In this document: piece by piece, positions 41,774-50,025 of the stretch
Layout: every line of letters begins with the position of its first letter
How positions within the stretch are numbered: the first letter of the stretch is position 1
Notes under the pieces: generated by a model
Database searches by the model: none
What the model saw: the letters and a program-made list of their open reading frames with translations, nothing else
What the model was told of the DNA's origin: nothing
Source: UBA3102 sp964413055
GTDB lineage: Bacteria > Bacillota > Desulfotomaculia > Desulfotomaculales > Pelotomaculaceae
Length of the DNA stretch: 64,000 bases
Direction of reading: 5' to 3'
Assembly (NCBI GenBank): GCA_964413055.1
Contig: CAYPRB010000002.1
Span: 186,001 to 250,000 of the forward strand
Translations under genes and position numbers: made by a program

Positions 41774-44185
41774 ATGAACCAGCAATCCAAATTCAGGTTA
41801 AAAATAATCGAGGCGGGCGATCCCGCCCTGGAAAGAATATTTGACCGGAATACCGGGGAGCTGGAGCTACTCAAAGACCGGGTGGCCCAGATTTTGGCGG
41901 CGGTACGGGAAAAAGGGGACGAGGCCGTTTGTGATTTCTCTGCCCGCTTTAATGGCGTTAGATTTACCCCTGCCGGTTTGAAAGTAACTGCTGCAGAAAT
42001 CAGGAATGCTTATAAAGAAACAGACGAAGGTTTTTTGGACGCGCTGCACCTGGCCCTGCGTAATATTACTGCTTTTCACCGCAGACAGCTGCAGCATTCC
42101 TGGTTTGAGTCAGACGAATCAGGTTCCATCCTGGGCCAATTAATCAGGCCGCTGCGTCGCGTGGGCTTGTACGTCCCCGGAGGTAAGGCCTCCTATCCTT
42201 CCTCCGTTCTGATGAACGCCATTCCGGCCAGGGTGGCCGGAGTTAAAGAAGTTGTTATGGTTACCCCCCCTGCTTCCGACGGGTCGGTGAGCGCTCATGT
42301 CCTGGTAGCCGCGGCGGAGGCGGGGGTGCATGAGATTTATAAAATAGGTGGCGCACAGGCCATCGCTGCTTTGGCATTTGGTACGTCCACCGTGCCAAGG
42401 GTGGATAAGATCACCGGGCCGGGCAATATCTATGTCGCTCTCGCCAAGCAGCAGGTATACGGACAGGTGGATATCGACATGATTGCCGGTCCCAGTGAGA
42501 TCTTGATTATTGCTGACGAAACCGCCGCACCTGCTTTTATTGCTGCTGACCTGCTGTCGCAGGCCGAGCACGACGAAATGGCGGCGCCGGTGCTGCTCAC
42601 TCCCAGCCGGCAACTTGCCTTCAGGGTGCAGGAGGAAGTAGCGGCGCAGTCTGCCCTGCTGCTGCGTAAAGAGATCGTGGAGCATTCTCTGGATAACTAC
42701 GGTGCCATCGTGTTAACCGGAAGTATTGACGAAGCCTTCGACTTGGCCAACCGGTTTGCCCCGGAACACTTGGAATTAATGCTGGAGGAACCTTTGCGCT
42801 GGCTTGCGCGGGTGGAGAATGCCGGCGCCGTGTTTGTGGGCGCTCATTCTCCGGAGCCGGTGGGCGATTATCTGGCCGGACCCAATCATATCCTGCCCAC
42901 CGGTGGAACGGCACGGTTTTATTCTCCTTTGGGAGTAGATTCCTTCCTGAAGAAGAGCAGTCTGATCGCATATACGGGTGCTACCCTTGCCAAAATGGGA
43001 GATGCGGTAATAAAAATGGCTGGCGTGGAGGGACTTGAAGCACATGCGAACGCAGTCCGGGTCAGATTGAAAAAAAATGATCAAAAAAAGGGGATCGAGG
43101 GTAGGTATAGAATGAATACATTGTTTGATGCGGCAAAGCTGGCCAGGGAAGATTTACAGAATTTGAATCCCTATGAAGCTCCCTTTTATCCTGATTTGAT
43201 AAAACTGGATGCTAATGAAAATTCTTATGAGTTTCCCCCTGAGGTAAGGGCTAAAATTACTGCTGAGTTGGAAACTTTGAATTTAAATTGCTATCCGGAT
43301 GCCATGGCACAGAAGCTGAGGGAAAGTATCGCCGGCTATACCGGGACCGGACTGGAAAATATTATGGTGGGGAACGGCTCTGATGAATTGATATTAAATA
43401 TCATTTTGACGTTTGCCGCGGGGGAGCGGTTTGTCGTTACCACGCCCACTTTTGTCATGTATCAAATCCATGGCCGGGTCGCAGCCGCTGAAGTGGTAGA
43501 GGTCCCCCGTTTAGATGATTTCAGTATTGACGTGAGTTCTATAAAAAGAGTGGCTTGCGGGACCGGGATAAAGCTTGTGTTTATCTGTACTCCCAACAAT
43601 CCCACCGGTAATGCTGTGCCGCGTGAAGAAATAGAAGAAGTGCTCAGGGGTACTAATGCCATAGTAGTGGTGGACGAGGCTTACGGGGAATTCGGTGGGG
43701 AGTCGTGTGTTCCCCTGCTGAGCCGGTATCCGAATTTAATAGTGCTGCGTACTTTTTCCAAGGCCTTTGGTATGGCCGGGTTAAGAGTGGGGTATCTTTT
43801 ATCTGGCCGGTCGGTAATAAAAGAGCTTTTAAAGGTCAAACAGCCGTTTAACTTGAATACTTTCTCCCAGGTTGCCGCCCGCTTGGTTTTAGAAAACCAG
43901 GCTCCTTTCAAGGAAAGGATCGAACAAATATTAAAAGAAAGAGACCGGCTGTTTAAAGAATTATCTTCATTACGCGGTGTGGAAGTATTTCCTTCTCAGG
44001 CTAATTTTATTTTATTTCGTACTTCCCTGCCGGCAGAAGAAGTTTATTTCGGTTTATTGGAACGTGGTGTTTTGATCCGCAACATTAGTAGTCCGGCACT
44101 TTCACGCTGTCTGCGGGTTACAGTGGGTACGCCGGAAGAAAACGATGTTTTTATGGAAAAAATGAGTGAGATTTTAAACCTGTGA
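41774..44185 (+). CDS. hisD: Histidinol dehydrogenase in one continuous frame with HisC
   Basis: Residues 1 to about 435 are a full histidinol dehydrogenase, oxidising histidinol to histidine in two NAD steps: GKASYPSSVLMNAIPA, ITGPGNIYVALAK, LSQAEHDEMA with zinc ligands, FAPEHLEL and GPNHILPTGGTARF. The frame then runs without a stop through a 10-residue junction (NDQKKGIEGR) into complete HisC, giving 803 residues. The junction crosses an A8 run (43070-43077) followed by TGA out of frame: one extra A would end HisD at 435 residues, its normal length. So this is either a real fusion, a slippage site, or a one-base sequence error. ATG at 41774. Confidence 0.88.
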   Translation: MNQQSKFRLKIIEAGDPALERIFDRNTGELELLKDRVAQILAAVREKGDEAVCDFSARFNGVRFTPAGLKVTAAEIRNAYKETDEGFLDALHLALRNITAFHRRQLQHSWFESDESGSILGQLIRPLRRVGLYVPGGKASYPSSVLMNAIPARVAGVKEVVMVTPPASDGSVSAHVLVAAAEAGVHEIYKIGGAQAIAALAFGTSTVPRVDKITGPGNIYVALAKQQVYGQVDIDMIAGPSEILIIADETAAPAFIAADLLSQAEHDEMAAPVLLTPSRQLAFRVQEEVAAQSALLLRKEIVEHSLDNYGAIVLTGSIDEAFDLANRFAPEHLELMLEEPLRWLARVENAGAVFVGAHSPEPVGDYLAGPNHILPTGGTARFYSPLGVDSFLKKSSLIAYTGATLAKMGDAVIKMAGVEGLEAHANAVRVRLKKNDQKKGIEGRYRMNTLFDAAKLAREDLQNLNPYEAPFYPDLIKLDANENSYEFPPEVRAKITAELETLNLNCYPDAMAQKLRESIAGYTGTGLENIMVGNGSDELILNIILTFAAGERFVVTTPTFVMYQIHGRVAAAEVVEVPRLDDFSIDVSSIKRVACGTGIKLVFICTPNNPTGNAVPREEIEEVLRGTNAIVVVDEAYGEFGGESCVPLLSRYPNLIVLRTFSKAFGMAGLRVGYLLSGRSVIKELLKVKQPFNLNTFSQVAARLVLENQAPFKERIEQILKERDRLFKELSSLRGVEVFPSQANFILFRTSLPAEEVYFGLLERGVLIRNISSPALSRCLRVTVGTPEENDVFMEKMSEILNL
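43112..44185 (+). CDS. hisC: Histidinol-phosphate aminotransferase (HisC), from an internal ATG
   Basis: PLP enzyme converting imidazole-acetol phosphate to histidinol phosphate. Starting at the internal ATG 43112 it has 357 residues, normal for HisC: LDANENSYEFPPEV, VGNGSDELI, CTPNNPTGN, VVDEAYGEF and the PLP lysine in FSKAFGMAGLRVGY (Lys217 by this start). GAGGGTAGG lies about seven bases before the ATG, so separate translation is possible. It is otherwise the C-terminal part of the continuous hisD frame. hisB follows 54 bp later. Confidence 0.88.
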   Translation: MNTLFDAAKLAREDLQNLNPYEAPFYPDLIKLDANENSYEFPPEVRAKITAELETLNLNCYPDAMAQKLRESIAGYTGTGLENIMVGNGSDELILNIILTFAAGERFVVTTPTFVMYQIHGRVAAAEVVEVPRLDDFSIDVSSIKRVACGTGIKLVFICTPNNPTGNAVPREEIEEVLRGTNAIVVVDEAYGEFGGESCVPLLSRYPNLIVLRTFSKAFGMAGLRVGYLLSGRSVIKELLKVKQPFNLNTFSQVAARLVLENQAPFKERIEQILKERDRLFKELSSLRGVEVFPSQANFILFRTSLPAEEVYFGLLERGVLIRNISSPALSRCLRVTVGTPEENDVFMEKMSEILNL

Positions 44186-44239
44186 AACAGATTAAAATGT
44201 CGGTTAGGCAGTTAAAATAAAAATAAACAGGAGTGGTGC

Positions 44240-44842
44240 ATGATGTCCGAGCGCGAAAGTTATGTCACTCGAAAAACTAAAGAAACGGAGATTAACGTTA
44301 CTTTAGACCTGGACGGAGAAGGGGTTTACTGGATTCACACCGGAATGCCTTTTTTCGACCATATGGTTCAATTGTTAGCCAAGCATGCTTATTTTAATCT
44401 GGAGTTAACCGCCCGGGGGGATTTGGCGGTTGACGGTCACCATACCGTGGAGGACGCGGGCATTTGTTTGGGACAGGCAATTAAAAAGTCATTAGGTGAT
44501 AAGACCGGTATTACTCGCTTCGGACACGCCGTCGTTCCGATGGATGATGCCCTGGTATTGGTGGCCGTGGATTTGGGCGGACGGGGATTCTTTGCTTTTG
44601 ATGTCCCGATGCCTGTACCGCGGGTAGGTGACTTTGATACGGAACTGGTGGAAGAGTTTTTGCGAGCCGTGGCAATTAGAGGGGAATTGAACCTGCACGT
44701 GCGACTTTTGGCAGGTAAAAACACGCATCATATTATCGAAGCTATTTTCAAAGCCTTGGCCTGTGCCTTAAAGGAGGCGGTTGCCAAGAGCGGGTGGGAA
44801 GGAATACCTTCCACCAAGGGAACATTGGTTAACCCGTTGTAA
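44240..44842 (+). CDS. hisB: Imidazoleglycerol-phosphate dehydratase
   Basis: Dehydrates imidazole-glycerol phosphate; single-function form of 200 residues. It shows TGMPFFDHMVQLLAKHAYF, DGHHTVEDAGICLGQA and KNTHHIIEAIFKALA with the manganese-binding histidines. ATG at 44240 with CAGGAG upstream; the next codon is also ATG. Its substrate would be made by HisH-HisF, both lost or broken at this locus. Confidence 0.97.
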   Translation: MMSERESYVTRKTKETEINVTLDLDGEGVYWIHTGMPFFDHMVQLLAKHAYFNLELTARGDLAVDGHHTVEDAGICLGQAIKKSLGDKTGITRFGHAVVPMDDALVLVAVDLGGRGFFAFDVPMPVPRVGDFDTELVEEFLRAVAIRGELNLHVRLLAGKNTHHIIEAIFKALACALKEAVAKSGWEGIPSTKGTLVNPL

Positions 44843-44857
44843 GTAAGTGATGGTGTC

Positions 44858-45481
44858 ATGATAGCTGTTGTTAATTACGGCATGGGGAACCTGCACAGTG
44901 TTCAGAAAGGTTTTGAAAAAGTCGGTGTAGAATGCGTTGTGACAGCGGAGCCGGATGTTCTGGATCAAGCCCGGGGGTGGTGCTTCCGGGGGTGAGGGCT
45001 TTTGGCGATGCCATGACCAACCTGTGCGCTACCGGCCTGGACCGCGCTATACAGCGGGTAATCAGGGCGGAAAAGCCGTTTCTGGGTATTTGCCTTGGCC
45101 AGCAGCTTTTTTTGAAGCTGGCGAGGAGTGGGGCTATACTAAAGGGCCTGGGCGTTTTCCCGGGTGCGTGCGCCGTCTTCCCGACGGTTTGAAAGTTCCT
45201 CATATGGGTTGGAACCAGATTGAAATTAAACAGCCCAACCCGCTGCTGGAAGGGATACCCGATCTCTCTTCCTTTTATTTTGTATATTCTTACGTGGTGC
45301 AACCTTCTCAAGCAGAGCTTGTTCTGGCGCAGACGGAATACGGGGTGAGTTTTGCTTCTGTGGTTGGAAGAGACAGGGTTTTGGCATTCAGTTCCATCCC
45401 GAAAAAAGCAGTATCTTGGGGTTGAAGATATTAGAAAACTTCGGGAGAGTGGTAAATAATGTTAGTAATCCCGGCTATTGA
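44858..45481 (+). pseudogene. hisH: hisH (IGP synthase glutaminase subunit) with three frameshifts
   Basis: Glutaminase subunit recognisable in pieces across three frames. Frame one gives AVVNYGMGNLHSVQKGFEKVG up to about 44975. The second frame gives VVLPGVRAFGDAM and GICLGQQLF with the nucleophile Cys, to about 45110. The third gives EAGEEWGYTKG, KVPHMGWNQI and YFVYSYVV, to about 45390. The first frame then resumes with QFHPEKSSILGLKILENFG to the TGA at 45481. Each shift is explained by one missing base in a homopolymer: a G5 run near 44980, a T7 run near 45110, and TT near 45383. Either a decayed gene or a stretch of poor sequence. It overlaps the hisA start by 23 bp. Confidence 0.85.
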
Positions 45482-46196
45482 TCTACGGGAAGGCAGATGC
45501 GTGCGTTTGGTAGAGGGACGTTTGGAGCAGGAGACCGTTTATTCAGACGACCCGGTGGCTATGGCCGTGCTGTGGCAGGAACAGGGAGCCCGGATGCTGC
45601 ACCTGGTGGACCTGGACGGTGCTTTTTCCGGTGCTCCTAAAAACTGGGATGTAATTAGTCAAATTCTTACTACTGTTAACATACCGGTGCAAATAGGCGG
45701 GGGCATCAGAAATATGAAAGCAGTGGAGCACCTTTTGGAACTGGGTGCGGCAAGGGTGATCCTGGGGACGGCAGCAATTTTGAAGCCGCCGCTGGTTGCC
45801 GAGGCCTGCAATAAATACGGTGATGCCGTGCTTGTAGGTATTGACGGTAGAAATGGCCGGGTAGCCATAGAAGGTTGGGGTATGACGGTAGATAAAAATA
45901 CAGTCGAATTGGCCCTGGAAGTGAAAAGTTTAGGTGTGCAAAGGGTTGTATTTACTGATATCAGAAAGGATGGGACTCTGAAAGGTCCCAACGTTCAAGC
46001 TACCGGTGAGCTTGCCGGTGCTACCGGTTTAAAGGTTATCGCTTCCGGCGGGGTATCCACTGCGGACGATTTGAGGGCGTTGAAAAAGTTGGAACCACTG
46101 GGAGTGGATTCGGTAATTCTGGGGAAAGCGCTTTATGCCGGAAACGTTACCTTGAGTGAAGCTTTGGAAATAACCGGTGATTCACCGGATGCTTAG
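45459..46196 (+). CDS. hisA: ProFAR isomerase HisA
   Basis: Beta/alpha-barrel isomerase opening the ribose of ProFAR to PRFAR. The 245-residue protein shows VIPAIDLREGRCVRLVEG with the first catalytic Asp, HLVDLDGAFSG, IGGGIRN and VIASGGVST. ATG at 45459 with GGGAGAG upstream inside the end of hisH. The related barrel gene hisF, usually next, is not found before hisI. Confidence 0.97.
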   Translation: MLVIPAIDLREGRCVRLVEGRLEQETVYSDDPVAMAVLWQEQGARMLHLVDLDGAFSGAPKNWDVISQILTTVNIPVQIGGGIRNMKAVEHLLELGAARVILGTAAILKPPLVAEACNKYGDAVLVGIDGRNGRVAIEGWGMTVDKNTVELALEVKSLGVQRVVFTDIRKDGTLKGPNVQATGELAGATGLKVIASGGVSTADDLRALKKLEPLGVDSVILGKALYAGNVTLSEALEITGDSPDA

Positions 46197-46294
46197 TAAT
46201 TGGTAACGGAGGCTTTAAATTCTGTTCCCAGGGTGTGGCGATAAGGATTTAACCGCACGACGTTTATTTTAAAGTTTTTTATGGGGGTAAATTT

Positions 46295-46687
46295 ATGTCT
46301 TTTGATCCAGGGAGTTTGAAGTATAACGAAGTTGGATTGATTCCCGCCATCGTGCAGGATGCCGAAAACGGCACCGTTTTGATGCTGGCCTACATGAACC
46401 GGGAAGCTTTGGAAAAAACTTTGGCTTCAGGTGAAACCTGGTTTTGGAGCCGCAGCAGAAAAGTTTTCTGGCACAAAGGAGGAACCAGCGGTAATGTCCA
46501 GCGGGTTAAGGAAATTTTTTATGATTGCGACCGGGACACTTTGCTTTTGAAGGTAAAGCAGACCGGTGCAGCCTGCCACGAGGGTTATTATTCTTGTTTT
46601 CACTATCGAGTAGAAAAGAATGGCAATGTAACGGTGGTCGGGGAGCAGCTGTTTGATCCGGATAAAGTCTACGGAAACAAGTCTTAA
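46295..46687 (+). CDS. hisI: Phosphoribosyl-AMP cyclohydrolase
   Basis: Zinc enzyme opening the adenine ring of PR-AMP. The 130-residue protein shows GTVLMLAYMNREAL, TWFWSRSRKVFWHKGGTSGN, DCDRDTLLLKV and AACHEGYYSCF with zinc-binding cysteines. It is the cyclohydrolase alone, without the HisE pyrophosphohydrolase domain. ATG at 46295 with ATGGGGG upstream. It is 98 bp after hisA, longer than the other spacings in this operon, and a terminator follows. Confidence 0.96.
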   Translation: MSFDPGSLKYNEVGLIPAIVQDAENGTVLMLAYMNREALEKTLASGETWFWSRSRKVFWHKGGTSGNVQRVKEIFYDCDRDTLLLKVKQTGAACHEGYYSCFHYRVEKNGNVTVVGEQLFDPDKVYGNKS

Positions 46688-46731
46688 CCGGAAATAATGT
46701 ACGAAAAAGAACGTAGCAGATAAATAATGTG

Positions 46732-46761
46732 TAAACCGCCCGAAAAAAACCGGGCGGTTTT
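46732..46761 (+). terminator. Rho-independent terminator of the his operon
   Basis: AAACCGCCCG (46732-46741) and CGGGCGGTTT (46750-46759) with an A-rich loop and a T-run. Confidence 0.95.
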
Positions 46762-46901
46762 TGTATCAAGGTCTGACTAGTTCACCCGCTGGGCGAATTA
46801 GTTCTAAGGAAATAAAAGTAACCGGTGCAGGATTTGCGCTTCTTGCTTAGAACCTATAATATATTAATATTGCATCAGTATTATCATCGGGAGGACTTGA
46901 T

Positions 46902-49034
46902 TTGACTGTTTTAGACCGGTTGAACCCTGACCAGATTCAGGCTGTGACCTATGGCGACGGCCCGCTTTTGGTTCTCGCGGGAGCGGGTAGCGGAAAAACC
47001 AGTGTGTTGACGAGGCGGGTAGCGTATCTGTTGAAAGAACGACGTATTTCTCCTTACAATATTTTGGCCATAACTTTTACCAATAAAGCGGCCCGCGAAA
47101 TGCGGGAGCGGGTAGAAGCGCTGGTTCCCGAAGAAGTAAGGGACCTTTGGATTTGTACTTTTCATGCTGCCGGTCTCCGGATTTTAAGGAGGCAGCCGGC
47201 TTTTTTCGGGCGGGACCGGAATTTTATAATATATGACGCCGGGGACCAGTTGACTGTAGTTAAGGATTGCTTAAAAGAACTAGAAATCGACGAGAAAAAA
47301 TATCCGCCCCGGGCAGTAGCCTGGGCTGTTTCCCAGGCCAAAAACCGGTTATTGGACGCAGCCGGTTTCCAGCGTGATGCTGACGATCACTTTAGCCGGA
47401 CGGCTGCTGAGGTATACCGGCTTTATCAGGACCGGTTACAGCGTAATAACGCCGTTGATTTCGATGACTTGATTATCCTAACCGTCCGGCTTTTTCAGGA
47501 AGACCCGCAAGTTTTAAGTTGCTACCGGAATCGCTTTCGCTATGTTCTGGTAGACGAATACCAGGACACGAACCATGCCCAGTACGTTTTGGTAAACCTG
47601 TTGGCCGGAGTGCACCGGAATTTATTTGCGGTGGGGGATCCCGACCAGGGCATCTACGGCTGGCGGGGTGCGGACATCAGTAATATTATGAAATTTGAAA
47701 AAGACTACGCCGAAGCTTTTGTGATCAAGCTCGAACAGAATTACCGTTCCACCGGTACCATTTTGGATGCGGCCAATTATATCATCAAAAACAATCACAA
47801 CCGGAAAGAAAAACGGCTTTGGACGGCGGCGGAGCCCGGTAACCCCCTGGTTAAACGTTATTGCGAGAATGAACACGATGAGTCCGGGTTTGTGGCCGGA
47901 AACATTTTGCGTTTAAAAGAAATTGAAAACCGGCCTTACCGGGATTTTGCCGTTCTTTACCGCACCCATGCCCAGTCCCGTGTAATTGAGGAAACATTTG
48001 TGCGGGGAGGTATACCATATAAGATCATAGGCGGCTTGAAATTTTACGAACGTAAGGAAATCAAGGATATTATCGCTTATCTCAGGCTAATTCTTAATCA
48101 TCACGATGCCTTGAGCCTGTCCAGAATAGCCAATGTTCCCAGGAGGGGGATTGGGAGCGCTTCCTTAAAAAGAATTTTTGCCTTTGCCGCTGCACGCGGG
48201 ACCAACCCGGTCGAGGCGCTGGCAAAAGCGGCGGAGATCCCCGGTTTGTCGACCAAGGTCAAAGCCGGGGGTGCCGCCCTGGGAACGATGCTGATAAATT
48301 TTTCGGAAGCAGCGGCTCATACCGGTATTACTTCACTGACCAAAGCGGTGCTGGAACAAACCGGCTACCTGCAGGAACTGGTGGCGGAAAAAACGGTAGA
48401 GGCGCGAACAAGGATCGAAAACCTGGAAGAGTTTCTCTCCGTGACCGGTGATTTTGACCGGCAGGCCGAAGAAAAGGGGTTAAGTAGTTTTCTGGAAAAT
48501 ATTGTGCTGGTGACCGACCTGGACCAGTACGATGAGGATACCGACCAGGTGGCCCTGATGACCCTGCACAGTGCCAAGGGTTTGGAATTTCCGGTAGTAT
48601 TTCTGACCGGTATGGAGGAGGGGATCTTTCCTCACGCACGGTCTTTAACGGAGCCGGACGAGTTGGAGGAAGAACGCAGGCTTTGTTACGTGGGAGTGAC
48701 CAGGGCCAAGGAGCGGGTTTATCTTACTAATTGCTGGCGGCGCACTCTTTACGGGAGCCAGCGTTACAACCCGCCTTCCCGTTTCCTGGAAGAAATTCCT
48801 CCACATTTGGTCAGTAACGGCGACCTGGTTGAAAGTGTACCGGAAAGAAATACTCCCGTGGAAAAGGAGGACCGCTTCGTCCTCGGTGACAAGGTCATTC
48901 ACGGTAAGTGGGGCGTGGGGGTTGTCGTGGGTATAGCGGGTAGTGGCAATGACGCTGAAATCAAGGTGGCTTTTCCGGAGCAGGGCATAAAAGTGCTCTT
49001 GACCAGGTACGCACCGTTGGAAAAGGTGAACTAG
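46902..49034 (+). CDS. pcrA: ATP-dependent DNA helicase PcrA/UvrD
   Basis: Superfamily I 3'-5' helicase for repair and plasmid or replication tasks. The 710-residue protein has Walker A AGAGSGKT (residues 26-33), LAITFTNKAAREMRER, Walker B YVLVDEYQDTNHAQY, FAVGDPDQGIYGWRGA, LEQNYRST, ALMTLHSAKGLEFPVVFLTGMEEG and the C-terminal Tudor-like segment KVIHGKWGVGVVVG typical of PcrA. TTG at 46902 with CGGGAGGA upstream. Confidence 0.97.
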   Translation: MTVLDRLNPDQIQAVTYGDGPLLVLAGAGSGKTSVLTRRVAYLLKERRISPYNILAITFTNKAAREMRERVEALVPEEVRDLWICTFHAAGLRILRRQPAFFGRDRNFIIYDAGDQLTVVKDCLKELEIDEKKYPPRAVAWAVSQAKNRLLDAAGFQRDADDHFSRTAAEVYRLYQDRLQRNNAVDFDDLIILTVRLFQEDPQVLSCYRNRFRYVLVDEYQDTNHAQYVLVNLLAGVHRNLFAVGDPDQGIYGWRGADISNIMKFEKDYAEAFVIKLEQNYRSTGTILDAANYIIKNNHNRKEKRLWTAAEPGNPLVKRYCENEHDESGFVAGNILRLKEIENRPYRDFAVLYRTHAQSRVIEETFVRGGIPYKIIGGLKFYERKEIKDIIAYLRLILNHHDALSLSRIANVPRRGIGSASLKRIFAFAAARGTNPVEALAKAAEIPGLSTKVKAGGAALGTMLINFSEAAAHTGITSLTKAVLEQTGYLQELVAEKTVEARTRIENLEEFLSVTGDFDRQAEEKGLSSFLENIVLVTDLDQYDEDTDQVALMTLHSAKGLEFPVVFLTGMEEGIFPHARSLTEPDELEEERRLCYVGVTRAKERVYLTNCWRRTLYGSQRYNPPSRFLEEIPPHLVSNGDLVESVPERNTPVEKEDRFVLGDKVIHGKWGVGVVVGIAGSGNDAEIKVAFPEQGIKVLLTRYAPLEKVN

Positions 49035-49088
49035 ACTTTTTGCCGCCTCTTTAGGAAATAATAGATAAGGAAAAGCTCCGGAGGATTT

Positions 49089-49961
49089 ATGGAACGTCTC
49101 CTGATAGTGGCCGTTTTGACGGCAGTGATCCATTTTATCAATACCCTGATCTACGCGGTGCGCATCTCAGGGGTGCGCACCGGGCGGTTGGCGATTGCTT
49201 TTTCTCTTTTTAATGTTTTCTTTCTCCTGGCCAGTACTGCCAACAGCGTCCAGGGTTTTTTACTTGCTTCCATTGTGGAACGGGCCATAAAAACCGCTCA
49301 GGAACTGTCCGGCGGCATAATTCCCCCCGGACAGCTTTTGCACAGTGCGGCTTACCAGGTTCAGCTCGGATTGCTGGACCACAACATCAGGCTGGTAATT
49401 TTAGCCGCTTCTGCGGGGACTCTTTTAGGTGCATTTTTGATACCGGCTTTTGTTAATATATTTGTCCGGGCGATCTTTCTTTTTGAAGAGACCGGGTCGG
49501 TTCCCCGCATGATCGGGATGGTGCTTTTTTCGCCCCGCAAGGTTTGCAAACTGACCGGGCAGCTCTACCTGCCCCGGAAAAAGACTTTTGATCTCACTAT
49601 AGCGAAAAAAATAGCCATTCCCAAAACTTTTTTGTTTTTAAACCTGATTGTCTCCGGGGTTTATACTACCGGGGTCCTTTCGGCGCTCTATGCCGGGGCG
49701 CTTTATCCTGAATTCCGGACCACCGCAGCTTCGCTTTCGGCGGTTGTCAACGGTGTGGCCACTATCCTTGCGGCGACGGTAGTGGAGCCCACCGCAGCCT
49801 CTATTACGGACCAGGCCGTACGGGGAGAACGGAGCGAAAAAGATGTCAAGCAGATGGCGCTTTATCTCGCTATCACCAGGCTTATGGGTACGTTTTTGGC
49901 CCAGTTGATTTTTTTGCCGGCTGCTTATTTGATTAGATTTGCCGCAACCATGCTTGCGTAA
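49089..49961 (+). CDS. amj: Lipid II flippase family protein Amj (DUF2837)
   Basis: Inner-membrane protein of 290 residues with about six to eight helices, matching DUF2837/Amj. In Bacillus subtilis Amj (YdaH) can replace MurJ as lipid II flippase. The diagnostic opening is HFINTLIYAVRISGVRTGRLAIAFSLFNVFFLLA; later VVNGVATILAATVVEPTAASITDQA is also conserved. ATG at 49089 with CCGGAGGA upstream. No murJ is visible in the window. Confidence 0.88.
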   Translation: MERLLIVAVLTAVIHFINTLIYAVRISGVRTGRLAIAFSLFNVFFLLASTANSVQGFLLASIVERAIKTAQELSGGIIPPGQLLHSAAYQVQLGLLDHNIRLVILAASAGTLLGAFLIPAFVNIFVRAIFLFEETGSVPRMIGMVLFSPRKVCKLTGQLYLPRKKTFDLTIAKKIAIPKTFLFLNLIVSGVYTTGVLSALYAGALYPEFRTTAASLSAVVNGVATILAATVVEPTAASITDQAVRGERSEKDVKQMALYLAITRLMGTFLAQLIFLPAAYLIRFAATMLA

Positions 49962-50025
49962 TGCCGGTTTTGCCGCTGTTTGGTAATTAAGATTGCAAAT
50001 CATTTATCAGGAGGAGGTGACGGGA

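Noticed and set aside
44932..45425. Two separate ORFs in the hisH region
   Set aside because: Each encodes part of HisH; they are pieces of one frameshifted gene.
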